DNA of 61,468 bases from a virus: IMG/VR virus record IMGVR_UViG_3300043313_000323, positions 1 to 61,468 of that record. The stretch is one strand, 5' to 3'. Positions 7,708 to 13,554 of this stretch are shown here, piece after piece. The notes below the pieces were generated by a model. The model was not told the origin of the DNA. It searched no databases and worked only from the letters and a program-made list of their open reading frames with translations. Numbering within the stretch: position 1 is the first letter of the stretch; each line of letters starts with the position of its first letter. The position numbers and the translations under genes were made by a program.

Positions 7708-8015
7708 GAGATTTCAATCGGTGCAAGGTTTGCGGCAAGTACGACTGGCTCGACACGCACAAATGCGCGCCGGTCTGGGAGGCGCGTATCCACACGACGA
7801 AGTGGGAAGAGGACTGGACAGAGGTTCACGCCACCGACGCCGAAGAGGCCGCCGAGAATTTTTGCGAGAGCTACGACCGCGATGGTGAATATAGCATCAT
7901 CAGATCAGGCGATGCGGAAGTCGAGGTGCGCAGGCCGGGTGGGGACGCGGTGACGATCTTCGATATCACGGCCGAAACAGTGCCGCATTATAGCGCGCGG
8001 GAACGCAAGTCATGA
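7704..8015 (+). CDS. small zinc-finger-like protein, 103 aa
   Basis: The N-terminus has CKVCGKYDWLDTHKC, a Cys-x2-Cys...His-x-Cys metal-site pattern. An acidic alpha/beta body (EEDWTEVHATDAEEAAENFCE) follows. It is coupled on both sides by ATGA overlaps. Function is unknown. Confidence 0.75.
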   Translation: MRDFNRCKVCGKYDWLDTHKCAPVWEARIHTTKWEEDWTEVHATDAEEAAENFCESYDRDGEYSIIRSGDAEVEVRRPGGDAVTIFDITAETVPHYSARERKS

Positions 8016-8242
8016 CTGAAGACGACCGCATCGAAGAGCTAGAGAGCGCGCTGTACCGTATCGAGGCATGGAGCAGGGCCTACCCGCTCGACATCTTCCG
8101 GGAGCCGGATTGGCACAAGGCGCGCGAGCTGTTGGAGGCTGGCGGCATTACGCTGGACTCCGTCAGTGCGGCCTGCATGCGCCACGTCATCGAGGGTGTC
8201 GGCAAGATCGCGCGAGAGGCGCTGTGGCCGCCGCAAAAATAA
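8012..8242 (+). CDS. hypothetical helical protein, 76 aa
   Basis: This is the last gene of the operon that starts at 5055. The N-terminus (TEDDRIEELESALYRIEAWSR) is a likely short coiled coil, followed by a second helix pair. No family is recognised. Confidence 0.75.
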   Translation: MTEDDRIEELESALYRIEAWSRAYPLDIFREPDWHKARELLEAGGITLDSVSAACMRHVIEGVGKIAREALWPPQK

Positions 8243-8484
8243 TTTGCCTCTAGACAGTCGTCACTTTTTTCGCGCGCATGTCCGATGTCGCGCGCATCTC
8301 GATCTACGTTTTCCGTGTCAACAAAAATCTTTTGCGACGATTGAGCCTAGCCCGCTAGAAGCGATGTGGGACTTTTCGGCCTAAATCCAAATCTCAGCAT
8401 TTTCGATTTGCTATACTATGCGTGTCGGTTGGATGAGCCACCCGGCAGGCTGTTTGAAATGTAAATCAGAAAGAGAGGACTGCC
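8243..8484. other. non-coding gap with repeats and a promoter-like segment
   Basis: I see no gene in these 242 bases. TCGCGCGCAT occurs twice near 8271-8301. At 8367-8383 there is a half-kept operator, TGGGAC-N5-GGCCTA, followed by TAAATC where a -10 would lie, but no -35. Further down, TATACT (8412-8417) is a good -10 without a clear -35. One of these probably transcribes the gene at 8485. Confidence 0.5.
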
Positions 8485-8742
8485 ATGGCTGCAAAGCCAA
8501 GGAAGAAGAAGCTCGACTGGAAGCCCTACCCGAAGCACGACGGGCTTGATGTCGGATGCAAGGTCTCTTGGTATTACTACAAGAACCAAGAGGACGCGAT
8601 TGCAGCGGCGCGAGCCGCTGAACACAACGCGATGATCCAGTCGTACCTCGGTTACGATTTTGGATACTGCTCGCCCGGTTCAATCGAACCCGCCTTCAAG
8701 GACTCGGAGTTCGCGGGAATGTACCGGGTCTGCATCCCGTAA
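8485..8742 (+). CDS. hypothetical protein, 85 aa
   Basis: GAGAGGACTGCC precedes ATG 8485. It has a basic N-terminus (AAKPRKKKLDW), then a helix with EDAIAAARAAEHNA. It ends with FGYCSPGSIEPAFKDSEF. GYCSP recurs near the C-terminus of the protein at 9692, so the two may share a motif. No known family is recognised. Confidence 0.75.
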   Translation: MAAKPRKKKLDWKPYPKHDGLDVGCKVSWYYYKNQEDAIAAARAAEHNAMIQSYLGYDFGYCSPGSIEPAFKDSEFAGMYRVCIP

Positions 8743-8750
8743 AAAGCGAA

Positions 8751-8776
8751 CGGCCCCGGACGTGAGCCCGGAGCCG
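8751..8776 (+). terminator. GC-rich hairpin after the 8485 gene
   Basis: CGGC-C-CCGG pairs with CCGG-A-GCCG around a 7-nt ACGTGAG-type loop. It begins nine bases after the stop at 8742. There is no U-tract after it, so it is either a weak terminator or an mRNA 3'-end stabiliser. Confidence 0.45.
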
Positions 8777-8792
8777 CACCTTGGAAAGGATA

Positions 8793-8829
8793 CCCCGCGC
8801 CGGGGAAGGATGAATAACCCGGCGCGGGG
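8793..8829 (+). terminator. perfect 12-bp inverted repeat with start codon in the loop
   Basis: CCCCGCGCCGGG (8793-8804) pairs exactly with CCCGGCGCGGGG (8818-8829) across a 13-nt loop. The loop reads GAAGGATGAATAA and so displays a GAAGG next to an ATG. The following CTTTG is only a weak U-tract. It could be a terminator or a translational control hairpin ahead of the gene at 8864. Confidence 0.5.
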
Positions 8830-8863
8830 CTTTGCCCTGCAACAGCAATCGGAGACTTAGCAC

Positions 8864-9064
8864 ATGACGACGATCAAAGCATGGACAAACGCCAACAAGC
8901 TGATTGAGTGGAACTACGACGAGGCGGCCGACGCCAAGGCGCTCTGGATCGCAATCGTGAAGACCGGCCGTGCCCCGGACACCGGGGACGCCCTGAGCAG
9001 GGCCTACCTGTGGGGACCGGCCCGGAAGCGGGGTGAAGGTCCAGACAAGGCATGGGCGGCCTGA
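8864..9064 (+). CDS. hypothetical protein, 66 aa
   Basis: GGAG lies nine bases before ATG 8864. The protein is small and Trp-rich (KAWTNANKLIEWNYDEAADAK). It lies between the 8793-8829 hairpin and two terminators, so it is probably a single-gene unit. The family is not recognised. Confidence 0.7.
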   Translation: MTTIKAWTNANKLIEWNYDEAADAKALWIAIVKTGRAPDTGDALSRAYLWGPARKRGEGPDKAWAA

Positions 9065-9090
9065 CCTAGCCAGCCTCGCCTGTGCGTCGG

Positions 9091-9129
9091 CCGGGGGTGG
9101 GAGCTATATCCCCCGCTCCCGGTCTTTTT
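9091..9129 (+). terminator. rho-independent terminator
   Basis: GGGAGC (9099-9104) pairs with GCTCCC (9115-9120), extended by CCGG/CCGG outside. GGTCTTTTTC follows with five consecutive T. It ends the 8864 unit. Confidence 0.7.
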
Positions 9130-9199
9130 CAGCGCATCAGCGGGCTTCCTATGGGATCGACCATGCCGGGGTCGCCGCCGTGCCCCTTACAATATTACC

Positions 9200-9234
9200 G
9201 CCGCTCCGGTTTCTGCCGGGGCGGCATTTTTTTT
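9200..9234 (+). terminator. strong rho-independent terminator
   Basis: GCCGCTCCGG (9200-9209) pairs with CCGGGGCGGC (9216-9225) with one G-U pair and a 6-nt loop. It is followed by A and eight T. It isolates promoter copy 4 from upstream transcription. Confidence 0.85.
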
Positions 9235-9256
9235 GAAAAGAATCTCCCCGGACCCC

Positions 9257-9285
9257 TTGCGGTGTAGGCCATAACGGCCTACATC
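9257..9285 (+). promoter_or_regulatory. TAGGCC-N5-GGCCTA promoter/operator, copy 4
   Basis: The -35 is TTGCGG (9257-9262), with perfect arms TAGGCC (9265-9270) and GGCCTA (9276-9281) and centre ATAAC. The -10 is TACATC (9280-9285) after a 17-bp spacer. A GGCGGA/TCCGCC hairpin (9295-9310) sits at the predicted transcript 5' end. Confidence 0.87.
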
Positions 9286-9323
9286 ATTGGTGTCGGCGGA
9301 TGGGTCCGCCCCGGAGAGCCCCC

Positions 9324-9602
9324 ATGTCCTATGCCCCCTACAGCGCCTGTCTGAAGAAGCTGGTCTTGGGCTGCTTCAAGTCCGCCAGCGGTGCCTACTT
9401 TGAATACTCCAAGCTGGAAGAGGGCGAGTTCGTCCCGTTCCCCGGCTACGAGATGAAGGTCTGGTGCGGCCCGTTCGAAGAGTGGCGGTACGCCAAGGTG
9501 GTCGCCTCTCGGGCCTACGTTGTGGTCGAGGAAGGCGCGGCCGGTGAGCCGGTGGTCGAGAAGTGGGTGATCAAGTCCCACAAGAAGTACTCGGTCGCCT
9601 GA
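9324..9602 (+). CDS. hypothetical protein, 92 aa
   Basis: ATG 9324 follows GGAGAGCCCCC. The protein is beta-rich with a Lys-rich C-terminus (GCFKSASGAYFEYSKLEEGEF, then VWCGPFEEWRYAKVV). It is a single gene between promoter copies 4 and 5. No family is recognised. Confidence 0.75.
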   Translation: MSYAPYSACLKKLVLGCFKSASGAYFEYSKLEEGEFVPFPGYEMKVWCGPFEEWRYAKVVASRAYVVVEEGAAGEPVVEKWVIKSHKKYSVA

Positions 9603-9668
9603 AACATTTCGTGATTGCGAGCCCCTTGTAGTGTAGGCCAGAACGGCCTACATACAGGTGGTCGGAAG
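9602..9668 (+). repeat. 67-bp direct repeat, first copy (promoter unit)
   Basis: This stretch, from AAACATTTCGTGA through the promoter to GGTGGTCGGAAG, matches 10268-10334 at about 59 of 67 positions without gaps. The duplicated unit covers upstream sequence, promoter/operator and the first leader bases. Confidence 0.8.
9626..9654 (+). promoter_or_regulatory. TAGGCC-N5-GGCCTA promoter/operator, copy 5
   Basis: The -35 is TTGTAG (9626-9631), with perfect arms at 9634-9639 and 9645-9650 and centre AGAAC. The -10 is TACATA (9649-9654) after a 17-bp spacer. It drives the gene at 9692. Confidence 0.86.
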
Positions 9669-9691
9669 AGAGAGAAACAGGAGAGATTGAG

Positions 9692-9988
9692 ATGTCAGCC
9701 GGTTCGAAAAAGGTTTGGGTTGTCTACCACGTCGCCTCCACGATGGAGGAGAAGGTCTACAAGTCGGAATACGCCGCCAAGAAGCTGGCCGCCAAGCTGA
9801 ACGAGAAGGAAGCGAAGTGGTCGAAGAAGGAAGGCCCCTACTACGCGGTCGCTGAGATGAGCGTCTACAAGTCGAGCGTCGTCTACATGGTCGAGAAGAT
9901 CAACATGATGTCCGGCCTGAAGTACTGGGAAGCCAGCAACACGCCCGGATACTGCTCGCCCGCGAGCGAGGCCTACTGGTCGATGTGA
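9692..9988 (+). CDS. hypothetical protein, 98 aa
   Basis: ACAGGAGAGATTGAG precedes ATG 9692. The body is Lys-rich and helical (KSEYAAKKLAAKLNEKEAKWSKKEG), followed by YMVEKINMMSGLKYWEAS and a GYCSPASEAYW tail. The GYCSP tail resembles that of the protein at 8485. Function is unknown. Confidence 0.75.
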   Translation: MSAGSKKVWVVYHVASTMEEKVYKSEYAAKKLAAKLNEKEAKWSKKEGPYYAVAEMSVYKSSVVYMVEKINMMSGLKYWEASNTPGYCSPASEAYWSM

Positions 9989-10033
9989 CGAAGTCCGGGG
10001 CGGTTCGCCGCCCCACCAACTCGGGAGAGTGAA

Positions 10034-10156
10034 ATGGCAATGAAGTTTTTCTGGTCGAAGTGTGAGGCTGCGGTGTTCGCGGCGTTTGCGAGCGGTGTGC
10101 TGTCGGTGTGCGGCAACGGCCGGTTCAAGGTGGAATGGAAACTGGAGGCCGCGTGA
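10034..10156 (+). CDS. small hydrophobic-centred protein, 40 aa
   Basis: GGGAGAGTGAA precedes ATG 10034. The translation starts MAMKFFWSKCEAAVFAAFASG and ends KVEWKLEAA. The stop overlaps the next ATG (TGATG), so it is coupled to the 48-aa gene that follows. No family is recognised. Confidence 0.6.
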   Translation: MAMKFFWSKCEAAVFAAFASGVLSVCGNGRFKVEWKLEAA

Positions 10157-10302
10157 TGCTGGCACCATGGATGATCTGGGATTTGGAACGCGAGCGCGAG
10201 CGGAAGGAGCGCGAGGCCGAAGTGGGTCGCGGGCTCTGGCTCCCGGTGCCGCCGCCCCCGGCGGATGAAATATTTCGTGATGACGAGCCCCTTGCAGTGT
10301 AG
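10156..10302 (+). CDS. charged small protein, 48 aa
   Basis: ATG 10156 overlaps the previous TGA. The N-terminus reads MLAPWMIWDLERERERKEREAE, followed by a Pro-rich VPPPPADE segment. Its last codons run into the -35 of promoter copy 6. No function is known. Confidence 0.6.
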   Translation: MLAPWMIWDLERERERKEREAEVGRGLWLPVPPPPADEIFRDDEPLAV

Positions 10303-10334
10303 GCCATAACGGCCTAGATAAGGGTGGTCGGAAG
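10268..10334 (+). repeat. 67-bp direct repeat, second copy (promoter unit)
   Basis: This is the partner of 9602-9668 (about 59 of 67 identical, no gaps). After the repeat ends, this copy carries about 50 extra bases of structured leader before the shared AAACAGGAGA ribosome-binding segment. Confidence 0.8.
10292..10320 (+). promoter_or_regulatory. TAGGCC-N5-GGCCTA promoter/operator, copy 6
   Basis: The -35 is TTGCAG (10292-10297), with perfect arms at 10300-10305 and 10311-10316 and centre ATAAC. The -10 is TAGATA (10315-10320) after a 17-bp spacer. A structured leader separates it from the gene at 10406. Confidence 0.87.
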
Positions 10335-10397
10335 GGACTGGTTCGAAGCGTCCAGTTTGGACGGAGAAGTGAGCCGGTCCCTGTTTCGGGAAACAGG
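10334..10397 (+). promoter_or_regulatory. structured 5' leader, possible translational switch
   Basis: GGGACTGG (10334-10341) can pair with CCGGTCCC (10374-10381), enclosing a second hairpin CGTCCA/TGGACG (10349-10363). Next, CCTGTTT (10380-10386) pairs with AAACAGG (10391-10397), which contains the start of the AGGAG ribosome-binding site for ATG 10406. The outer stem and this last hairpin compete for bases 10380-10381. The arrangement looks like a two-state leader; no known riboswitch class is recognised. Confidence 0.5.
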
Positions 10398-10405
10398 AGA
10401 TTGAG

Positions 10406-10639
10406 ATGCCGAAAGACCTGATGAGCTTGAAAGAGGTGAAGGCCGCGATCCGCAAGGCGAAGGTCGTCATGATCCAGCCCCGGTTTGGCCTGTCGGAAGC
10501 CCACGTCGAGATCAGCAAGAAGGTCGCGCTGGAGTTTGTCTCCTCGATGGTGAAGCCCGGTGAGAGCCCGGAGGAAGCTGGAATGTACGGCGGCGTTTAT
10601 GGCTCGCTCTACGAGAGCGGCGAACTCTACCTCGGATAA
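10406..10639 (+). CDS. hypothetical protein, 77 aa
   Basis: ACAGGAGATTGAG precedes ATG 10406. It is a small helical-then-Gly-rich protein (MSLKEVKAAIRKAKVVMIQPRFG, then YGGVYGSLYESGELYLG). It is the first gene downstream of the structured leader, so it is the likely regulated product. The family is not recognised. Confidence 0.75.
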   Translation: MPKDLMSLKEVKAAIRKAKVVMIQPRFGLSEAHVEISKKVALEFVSSMVKPGESPEEAGMYGGVYGSLYESGELYLG

Positions 10640-10651
10640 CAGGAGCGGAAC

Positions 10652-10966
10652 GTGAAGATCAAAGTCGGCGGCAAGGAATACTGGGTCTACGGCGAGCATG
10701 TCGAAGTCTACATCCCGGCCGGTCCCCCTCGCGTCATGAAGGCCTCGATCCGTGGCCGGTGGCGCGGGCTGAACCCGGAAGGCCCGGTCGCCAAGAAGGT
10801 CAAGGAGGCCGCCGCCAAGGCGCTGAAGCTGAAGAAGCTGGGCGGCTGCGAAGGATTGGAGGCCAAGGCGGTCGCCGCCGGAATCTCGGGCGAGATGCTG
10901 GGCATGTGGCGGCGCGGATCGATGAGCAACGAGATGCTGATGCATCTGATTGGAGAAGTAAAATGA
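10652..10966 (+). CDS. hypothetical basic protein, 104 aa
   Basis: GTG 10652 follows AACAGGAGCGGAAC, a good ribosome-binding site. It has a beta-rich N-terminus (KVGGKEYWVYGEHVEVYIPAG) and a Lys/Ala-rich helix near residues 50-70. The stop overlaps the next ATG (ATGA). Function is unknown. Confidence 0.75.
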   Translation: MKIKVGGKEYWVYGEHVEVYIPAGPPRVMKASIRGRWRGLNPEGPVAKKVKEAAAKALKLKKLGGCEGLEAKAVAAGISGEMLGMWRRGSMSNEMLMHLIGEVK

Positions 10967-11220
10967 GTGAACTCTACAAGGAGCGTGTCGGTCGCTACCG
11001 CATCATGCGCCACGACGATTTGCCGGAAGCCCACAAGGCAGAGTATCGCGCCATGGGCGTCAACCCGGATGACCTGTGGTCGCTGGTCTGGTCGTTCGAT
11101 GACGAGGCCGCTGCGATCAAGTGCCTCGCGGATGAGAAGAGCTACCCCCGGAAGTGGTCGAGCTGGAAGCTGGTGGATGGCGGCGAGGCCGTCGAAATCG
11201 AGAGGAGTGCATGGCTGTGA
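10963..11220 (+). CDS. hypothetical protein, 85 aa
   Basis: ATG 10963 overlaps the preceding stop. The sequence reads YRIMRHDDLPEAHKAEYRAMGVNPDDLWSLV, then SFDDEAAAIKCLADEKS. It looks like a small helical globular domain with no recognised family. It overlaps the next gene by 10 bases. Confidence 0.7.
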   Translation: MSELYKERVGRYRIMRHDDLPEAHKAEYRAMGVNPDDLWSLVWSFDDEAAAIKCLADEKSYPRKWSSWKLVDGGEAVEIERSAWL

Positions 11221-11435
11221 AATATCGCGAACTGAGCCCGGACGAGCTGGAGGCGGTGAACGTCTTCGCCGCCGAGAAGGGCAAAAGCTGGAAGGAGAAG
11301 CTGGCGTTCGACTACTGGATGACGGCGCGGGTCTACGTTGACCGTGAGGGCTACGAGTACCCGGAGCTGCACCGATTGCGGAATCAACTGGGGCCGAAGT
11401 GGCTCAGCAAGTTCAAACTGGAGAAAGCCAAATGA
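11211..11435 (+). CDS. hypothetical protein, 74 aa
   Basis: GAGAGGAGTGC precedes ATG 11211. The helical N-terminus (YRELSPDELEAVNVFAAEKG) is followed by WKEKLAFDYWMTARVYVDREGYE and a LGPKWLSKFKLEK end. This resembles unnamed phage proteins around 70 aa. It is coupled to the next gene by ATGA. Confidence 0.7.
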   Translation: MAVKYRELSPDELEAVNVFAAEKGKSWKEKLAFDYWMTARVYVDREGYEYPELHRLRNQLGPKWLSKFKLEKAK

Positions 11436-11554
11436 CCATCGACTGCAAAGACCTCGACCAATTCATGGCCGTCATCGCTGGCCTCGTCCAGCGCGGCCTC
11501 GGCTTCAAGGCTGATGCCGAAACCCTGAAGATCAGCCTCACGGGAGCCAACTGA
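11432..11554 (+). CDS. hypothetical protein, 40 aa
   Basis: ATG 11432 overlaps the previous stop, and TGA 11552-11554 overlaps the next ATG. The translation MTIDCKDLDQFMAVIAGLVQ continues with RGLGFKADAETLKISLTGAN. It is a compact alpha/beta peptide supported mainly by perfect coupling on both sides. Confidence 0.6.
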   Translation: MTIDCKDLDQFMAVIAGLVQRGLGFKADAETLKISLTGAN

Positions 11555-11727
11555 TGGCTGACCGATTCGAAAACCTGAAGAAGGCCTGCGGTGGCGCGAT
11601 CAACCCGGAGACGCTAGCGCAATTCGAGATCGCCATGCGCGAGTACGAGGTCTTCATGGAGGGCATGCGCGAGCTGTTCTTTGGCCCCTGCGACGATGGG
11701 GAAGGCGATGACCGAAGAGCAAATTGA
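11554..11727 (+). CDS. hypothetical protein, 57 aa
   Basis: ATG 11554 overlaps the preceding TGA. Helical segments (RFENLKKACGGAINPETLAQ, then FEIAMREYEVFMEGMRELFF) are followed by an acidic tail. It overlaps the next gene by 20 bases. No function is recognised. Confidence 0.65.
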   Translation: MADRFENLKKACGGAINPETLAQFEIAMREYEVFMEGMRELFFGPCDDGEGDDRRAN

Positions 11728-11860
11728 GCGCGCGGTCGAGCGCCGGACTGACGCCCACGACCGGGCGCTGATGCGGGGCGACATCGACCAGAAAGACTAC
11801 GACGCCCTAATGCAAGAGCTGGCCAACTGGGCCGCAGAACAATTGGAGAAACTGAATTGA
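11708..11860 (+). CDS. conserved small helical phage protein, 50 aa
   Basis: The translation MTEEQIERAVERRTDAHDRA, then LMRGDIDQKDYDALMQELANW, follows a pattern I know from many phage genomes (ERAVERR...G-I-Q-EYDA-M-L-W). Its function is unknown. The stop overlaps a TTG start of the next gene (TTGA). Confidence 0.7.
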   Translation: MTEEQIERAVERRTDAHDRALMRGDIDQKDYDALMQELANWAAEQLEKLN

Positions 11861-12120
11861 AGCCGCTCGTCATGCCACAGATCAATCTCAACGGCACCTC
11901 GCGCGAGGCGCTGGTCCATCAACAGCTCGATGTGAAGCGGGCACTGGAAGCCACCATCAGCGCAACGCTGTCGGCCATGCCCCATGGGCGCGACTACCAG
12001 TTTCGGCCGGGAGAGTTCACCGAAGCCCAAGCCGCTTGGCTCGACCGGATCGACGTGCTGACCAAGCTGCACAACGAGATCGAGGCGCATGCGCTAGCGA
12101 TCCACAACGACGGAAAATAA
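11857..12120 (+). CDS. conserved hypothetical phage protein, 87 aa
   Basis: The TTG at 11857 overlaps the upstream TGA and has GGAGAA nearby; ATG 11872 (MPQINLNGTS) is the alternative start. MPQI-LNGTS-EAL...PHGRDYQ is a recurring phage motif with no known function. It ends directly upstream of promoter copy 7. Confidence 0.7.
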   Translation: MKPLVMPQINLNGTSREALVHQQLDVKRALEATISATLSAMPHGRDYQFRPGEFTEAQAAWLDRIDVLTKLHNEIEAHALAIHNDGK

Positions 12121-12146
12121 AGACGTAGGCCGTATTGACCTACAGC
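12118..12146 (+). promoter_or_regulatory. TAGGCC-N5-GGCCTA promoter/operator, copy 7
   Basis: TAGGCC (12126-12131), centre GTATT and GACCTA (12137-12142, one mismatch) are followed by -10 TACAGC (12141-12146). The -35 position (about 12118-12123) reads TAAAGA, far from consensus. This copy would need an activator or would be weak. Confidence 0.65.
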
Positions 12147-12182
12147 ACCGGAGCGCCTACCTTGAGGGTGAGAGGAGAGACC

Positions 12183-12407
12183 ATGAGATCGACATATTAC
12201 GACCGCTACGGAAATTACAAGGTCTGGCAGCGTCCGCTCAACAAGGGTCGCGGCTTCCGGTTCGAAGTCCGCCTCGGCAACCGCGTCTTGCTGCCAACCC
12301 ACACCAGCCTGTTCGCCGCCCAACAGGACGCCAAGGCCCGCAACAACACCTTCTGGGACGAGCAAGCCCGCTACCTGAAGCAGATGCAAGCAAATGGAGA
12401 AATGTAA
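12183..12407 (+). CDS. hypothetical protein, 74 aa
   Basis: GAGAGGAGAGACC precedes ATG 12183. The sequence (YYDRYGNYKVWQRPLNKGRGFRFEV, split by a short loop, then LFAAQQDAKARNN) suggests a beta-hairpin plus helix. It is coupled to the next gene (TAATG). Confidence 0.75.
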   Translation: MRSTYYDRYGNYKVWQRPLNKGRGFRFEVRLGNRVLLPTHTSLFAAQQDAKARNNTFWDEQARYLKQMQANGEM

Positions 12408-12601
12408 TGGACGCCCCGAAGTACCGCCTGAAGAACGCCATCAGCTCGCTGGCCGATAATATGAAGTACCGCCCCAACGCGCTGGACGACATCGAGGCTG
12501 ACCTCGAATACGCGCTGGCGGCGGTCAAGGAGATGATCGCGCGCGAGGCCAAGGAGCGCATCGAGGCGTGGGACGCAATGCACGGAAGGAAGTACAAGTG
12601 A
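12407..12601 (+). CDS. hypothetical helical protein, 64 aa
   Basis: ATG 12407 overlaps the previous TAA. The product is almost entirely helical and acidic (DDIEADLEYALAAVKEMIARE). Its stop overlaps the GTG start of the next gene. The family is not recognised. Confidence 0.75.
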   Translation: MDAPKYRLKNAISSLADNMKYRPNALDDIEADLEYALAAVKEMIAREAKERIEAWDAMHGRKYK

Positions 12602-13164
12602 CGCTCGACATCGAAGCAATCGCCAAGCGGATGGCCTCGTTTGAAGTGGACGAGAGCGAGAGCCCGATGCGCCAAGACCTGAAGATGCGGATCGCGGTCT
12701 GGGACCATGCCCCCAGTAAATTCCTGCTCGACCATGGCCGCGACTACGCCATCGGCCCCCACAGCTTTGCGCTGCCACGCGGCGAGATCAAGCAGTGCTT
12801 CATGAATGCGGCCCACCTCGCGCTCGATCTGCCGCACCTGACCTACGTCGAGGGCAAGGTCGCCTGCCATGGGCTCGCCATCGATCACGCATGGTGCGTC
12901 GATGAAGAGGGTGTCGTCGTTGATCCGACGATCCGGGACGGCCACGACGGCCACATCAGCGGTTACTTCGGGATGCCGTTCAGGGAGGACTACCTCCGCA
13001 AGGCGCTGATCTGGAACGGCTACTACGGCCTGCTCGACTACTGGACCGCAAGCAAGACCGCGCCGCAGCTCTACGAGCTGGGCCTTGAGGCCGGTCAGCA
13101 ATGGTTGCTCGATCAGCCCGCGCGCCCGCCCCGCAAGCCACGCAAGAAAAAGGCCGCCCTTTAA
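12598..13164 (+). CDS. possible papain/transglutaminase-fold protein, 188 aa
   Basis: GTG 12598 overlaps the upstream stop (GTGA) and follows GGAAGGAAG. The order of conserved residues is Cys in KQCFMNAAHLAL, His in GLAIDHAWCVDE, and Asp in VVVDPTIRD, followed by SGYFGMPF-EDYL. This Cys-His-Asp order resembles the catalytic triad of transglutaminase/NlpC-like folds, and similar phage proteins are known without an assigned role. The C-terminus is very basic (RPPRKPRKKK). Enzymatic activity is inference. Confidence 0.7.
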   Translation: MTLDIEAIAKRMASFEVDESESPMRQDLKMRIAVWDHAPSKFLLDHGRDYAIGPHSFALPRGEIKQCFMNAAHLALDLPHLTYVEGKVACHGLAIDHAWCVDEEGVVVDPTIRDGHDGHISGYFGMPFREDYLRKALIWNGYYGLLDYWTASKTAPQLYELGLEAGQQWLLDQPARPPRKPRKKKAAL

Positions 13165-13174
13165 CGGGGCGGCC
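13152..13174. terminator. bidirectional hairpin overlapping two convergent gene ends
   Basis: GGCCGCCC (13152-13159) pairs perfectly with GGGCGGCC (13167-13174). The loop holds the stop codons of both the rightward 188-aa gene (TAA 13162-13164) and the leftward 38-aa gene (TAA 13163-13161). It closes both the early and the late transcription units; the flanking U-tracts are poor. Confidence 0.65.
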
Positions 13175-13277
13175 TGTCTCGTTCGTCAGCAATCTTGCCG
13201 GTGGCGACGACGCCCATGGCGATTGCGCCCATGGTGCTGCCGAATAAAATCCCTGTCGCGAGTCCAATCCAGAACAT
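13161..13277 (-). CDS. 38-aa membrane peptide at the end of the lysis cassette
   Basis: An excellent AAAGGAGG lies before the ATG at 13277. The translation MFWIGLATGILFGSTMGAIA continues with MGVVATGKIADERDRPPR. It has one hydrophobic helix with a basic tail. Its place at the far end of the lysis genes suggests a lysis accessory protein. No family is recognised. Confidence 0.65.
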   Translation of the reverse strand: MFWIGLATGILFGSTMGAIAMGVVATGKIADERDRPPR

Positions 13278-13372
13278 GGTGGCCTCCTTTGGCTTAGCAC
13301 CCCCGGCAGATATCAGGTGGCCTCGGCGGGATCGGCGGCAGGGGATGCTCCTGCATCACCCGCGACCGACGC

Positions 13373-13549
13373 TCAGCGTATAGGGGAGCCGAAGACTCCG
13401 ATGCCGAGAATGCCGACAAGAATAAACAGGATGAGCCAGCCTCCGAAGGGTGCCCATGGCTGACCTGACGGTCGCCACGGATTCATTCCCCACACTCCGA
13501 AGACCAGCGTGATGACCCACAGTAACCAGAACCAGACATTTGCACCCAT
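13373..13549 (-). CDS. 58-aa two-span membrane protein, holin candidate
   Basis: GGAGG precedes the ATG at 13549. Two hydrophobic helices are visible: NVWFWLLWVITLVFGVW (about residues 4-20) and GWLILFILVGILGIGVFG (about 37-54). They are joined by a Pro/Trp-rich turn. Size, topology and position beside the endolysin fit a class II-type holin, but small membrane proteins are hard to assign by sequence. The 95 bases downstream hold no convincing gene. Confidence 0.65.
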   Translation of the reverse strand: MGANVWFWLLWVITLVFGVWGMNPWRPSGQPWAPFGGWLILFILVGILGIGVFGSPIR

Positions 13550-13554
13550 GATCG

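Noticed and set aside
8271-8301. TCGCGCGCAT repeated twice as an origin iteron array
   Set aside because: Only two copies are present, with no AT-rich unwinding region or replication gene nearby.
9124-9267. Short frame starting near 9151 (MGSTMPGSPPCP...) between the two terminators
   Set aside because: It runs through a strong terminator with eight T and through the -35 of promoter copy 4, and has no ribosome-binding site.
10334-10397. tRNA-like element (the GGTTCGAA segment in the structured leader)
   Set aside because: GGTTCGAA suggested a T-loop, but no cloverleaf with 7-bp acceptor and anticodon arms can be drawn around it.
13278-13372. Twenty-residue Pro-rich frame on the minus strand (MQEHPLPPIPPRPPDICRGC)
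   Set aside because: Too short, no lipobox-type signal sequence and no good ribosome-binding site, so it is not called as an Rz1-like outer spanin.
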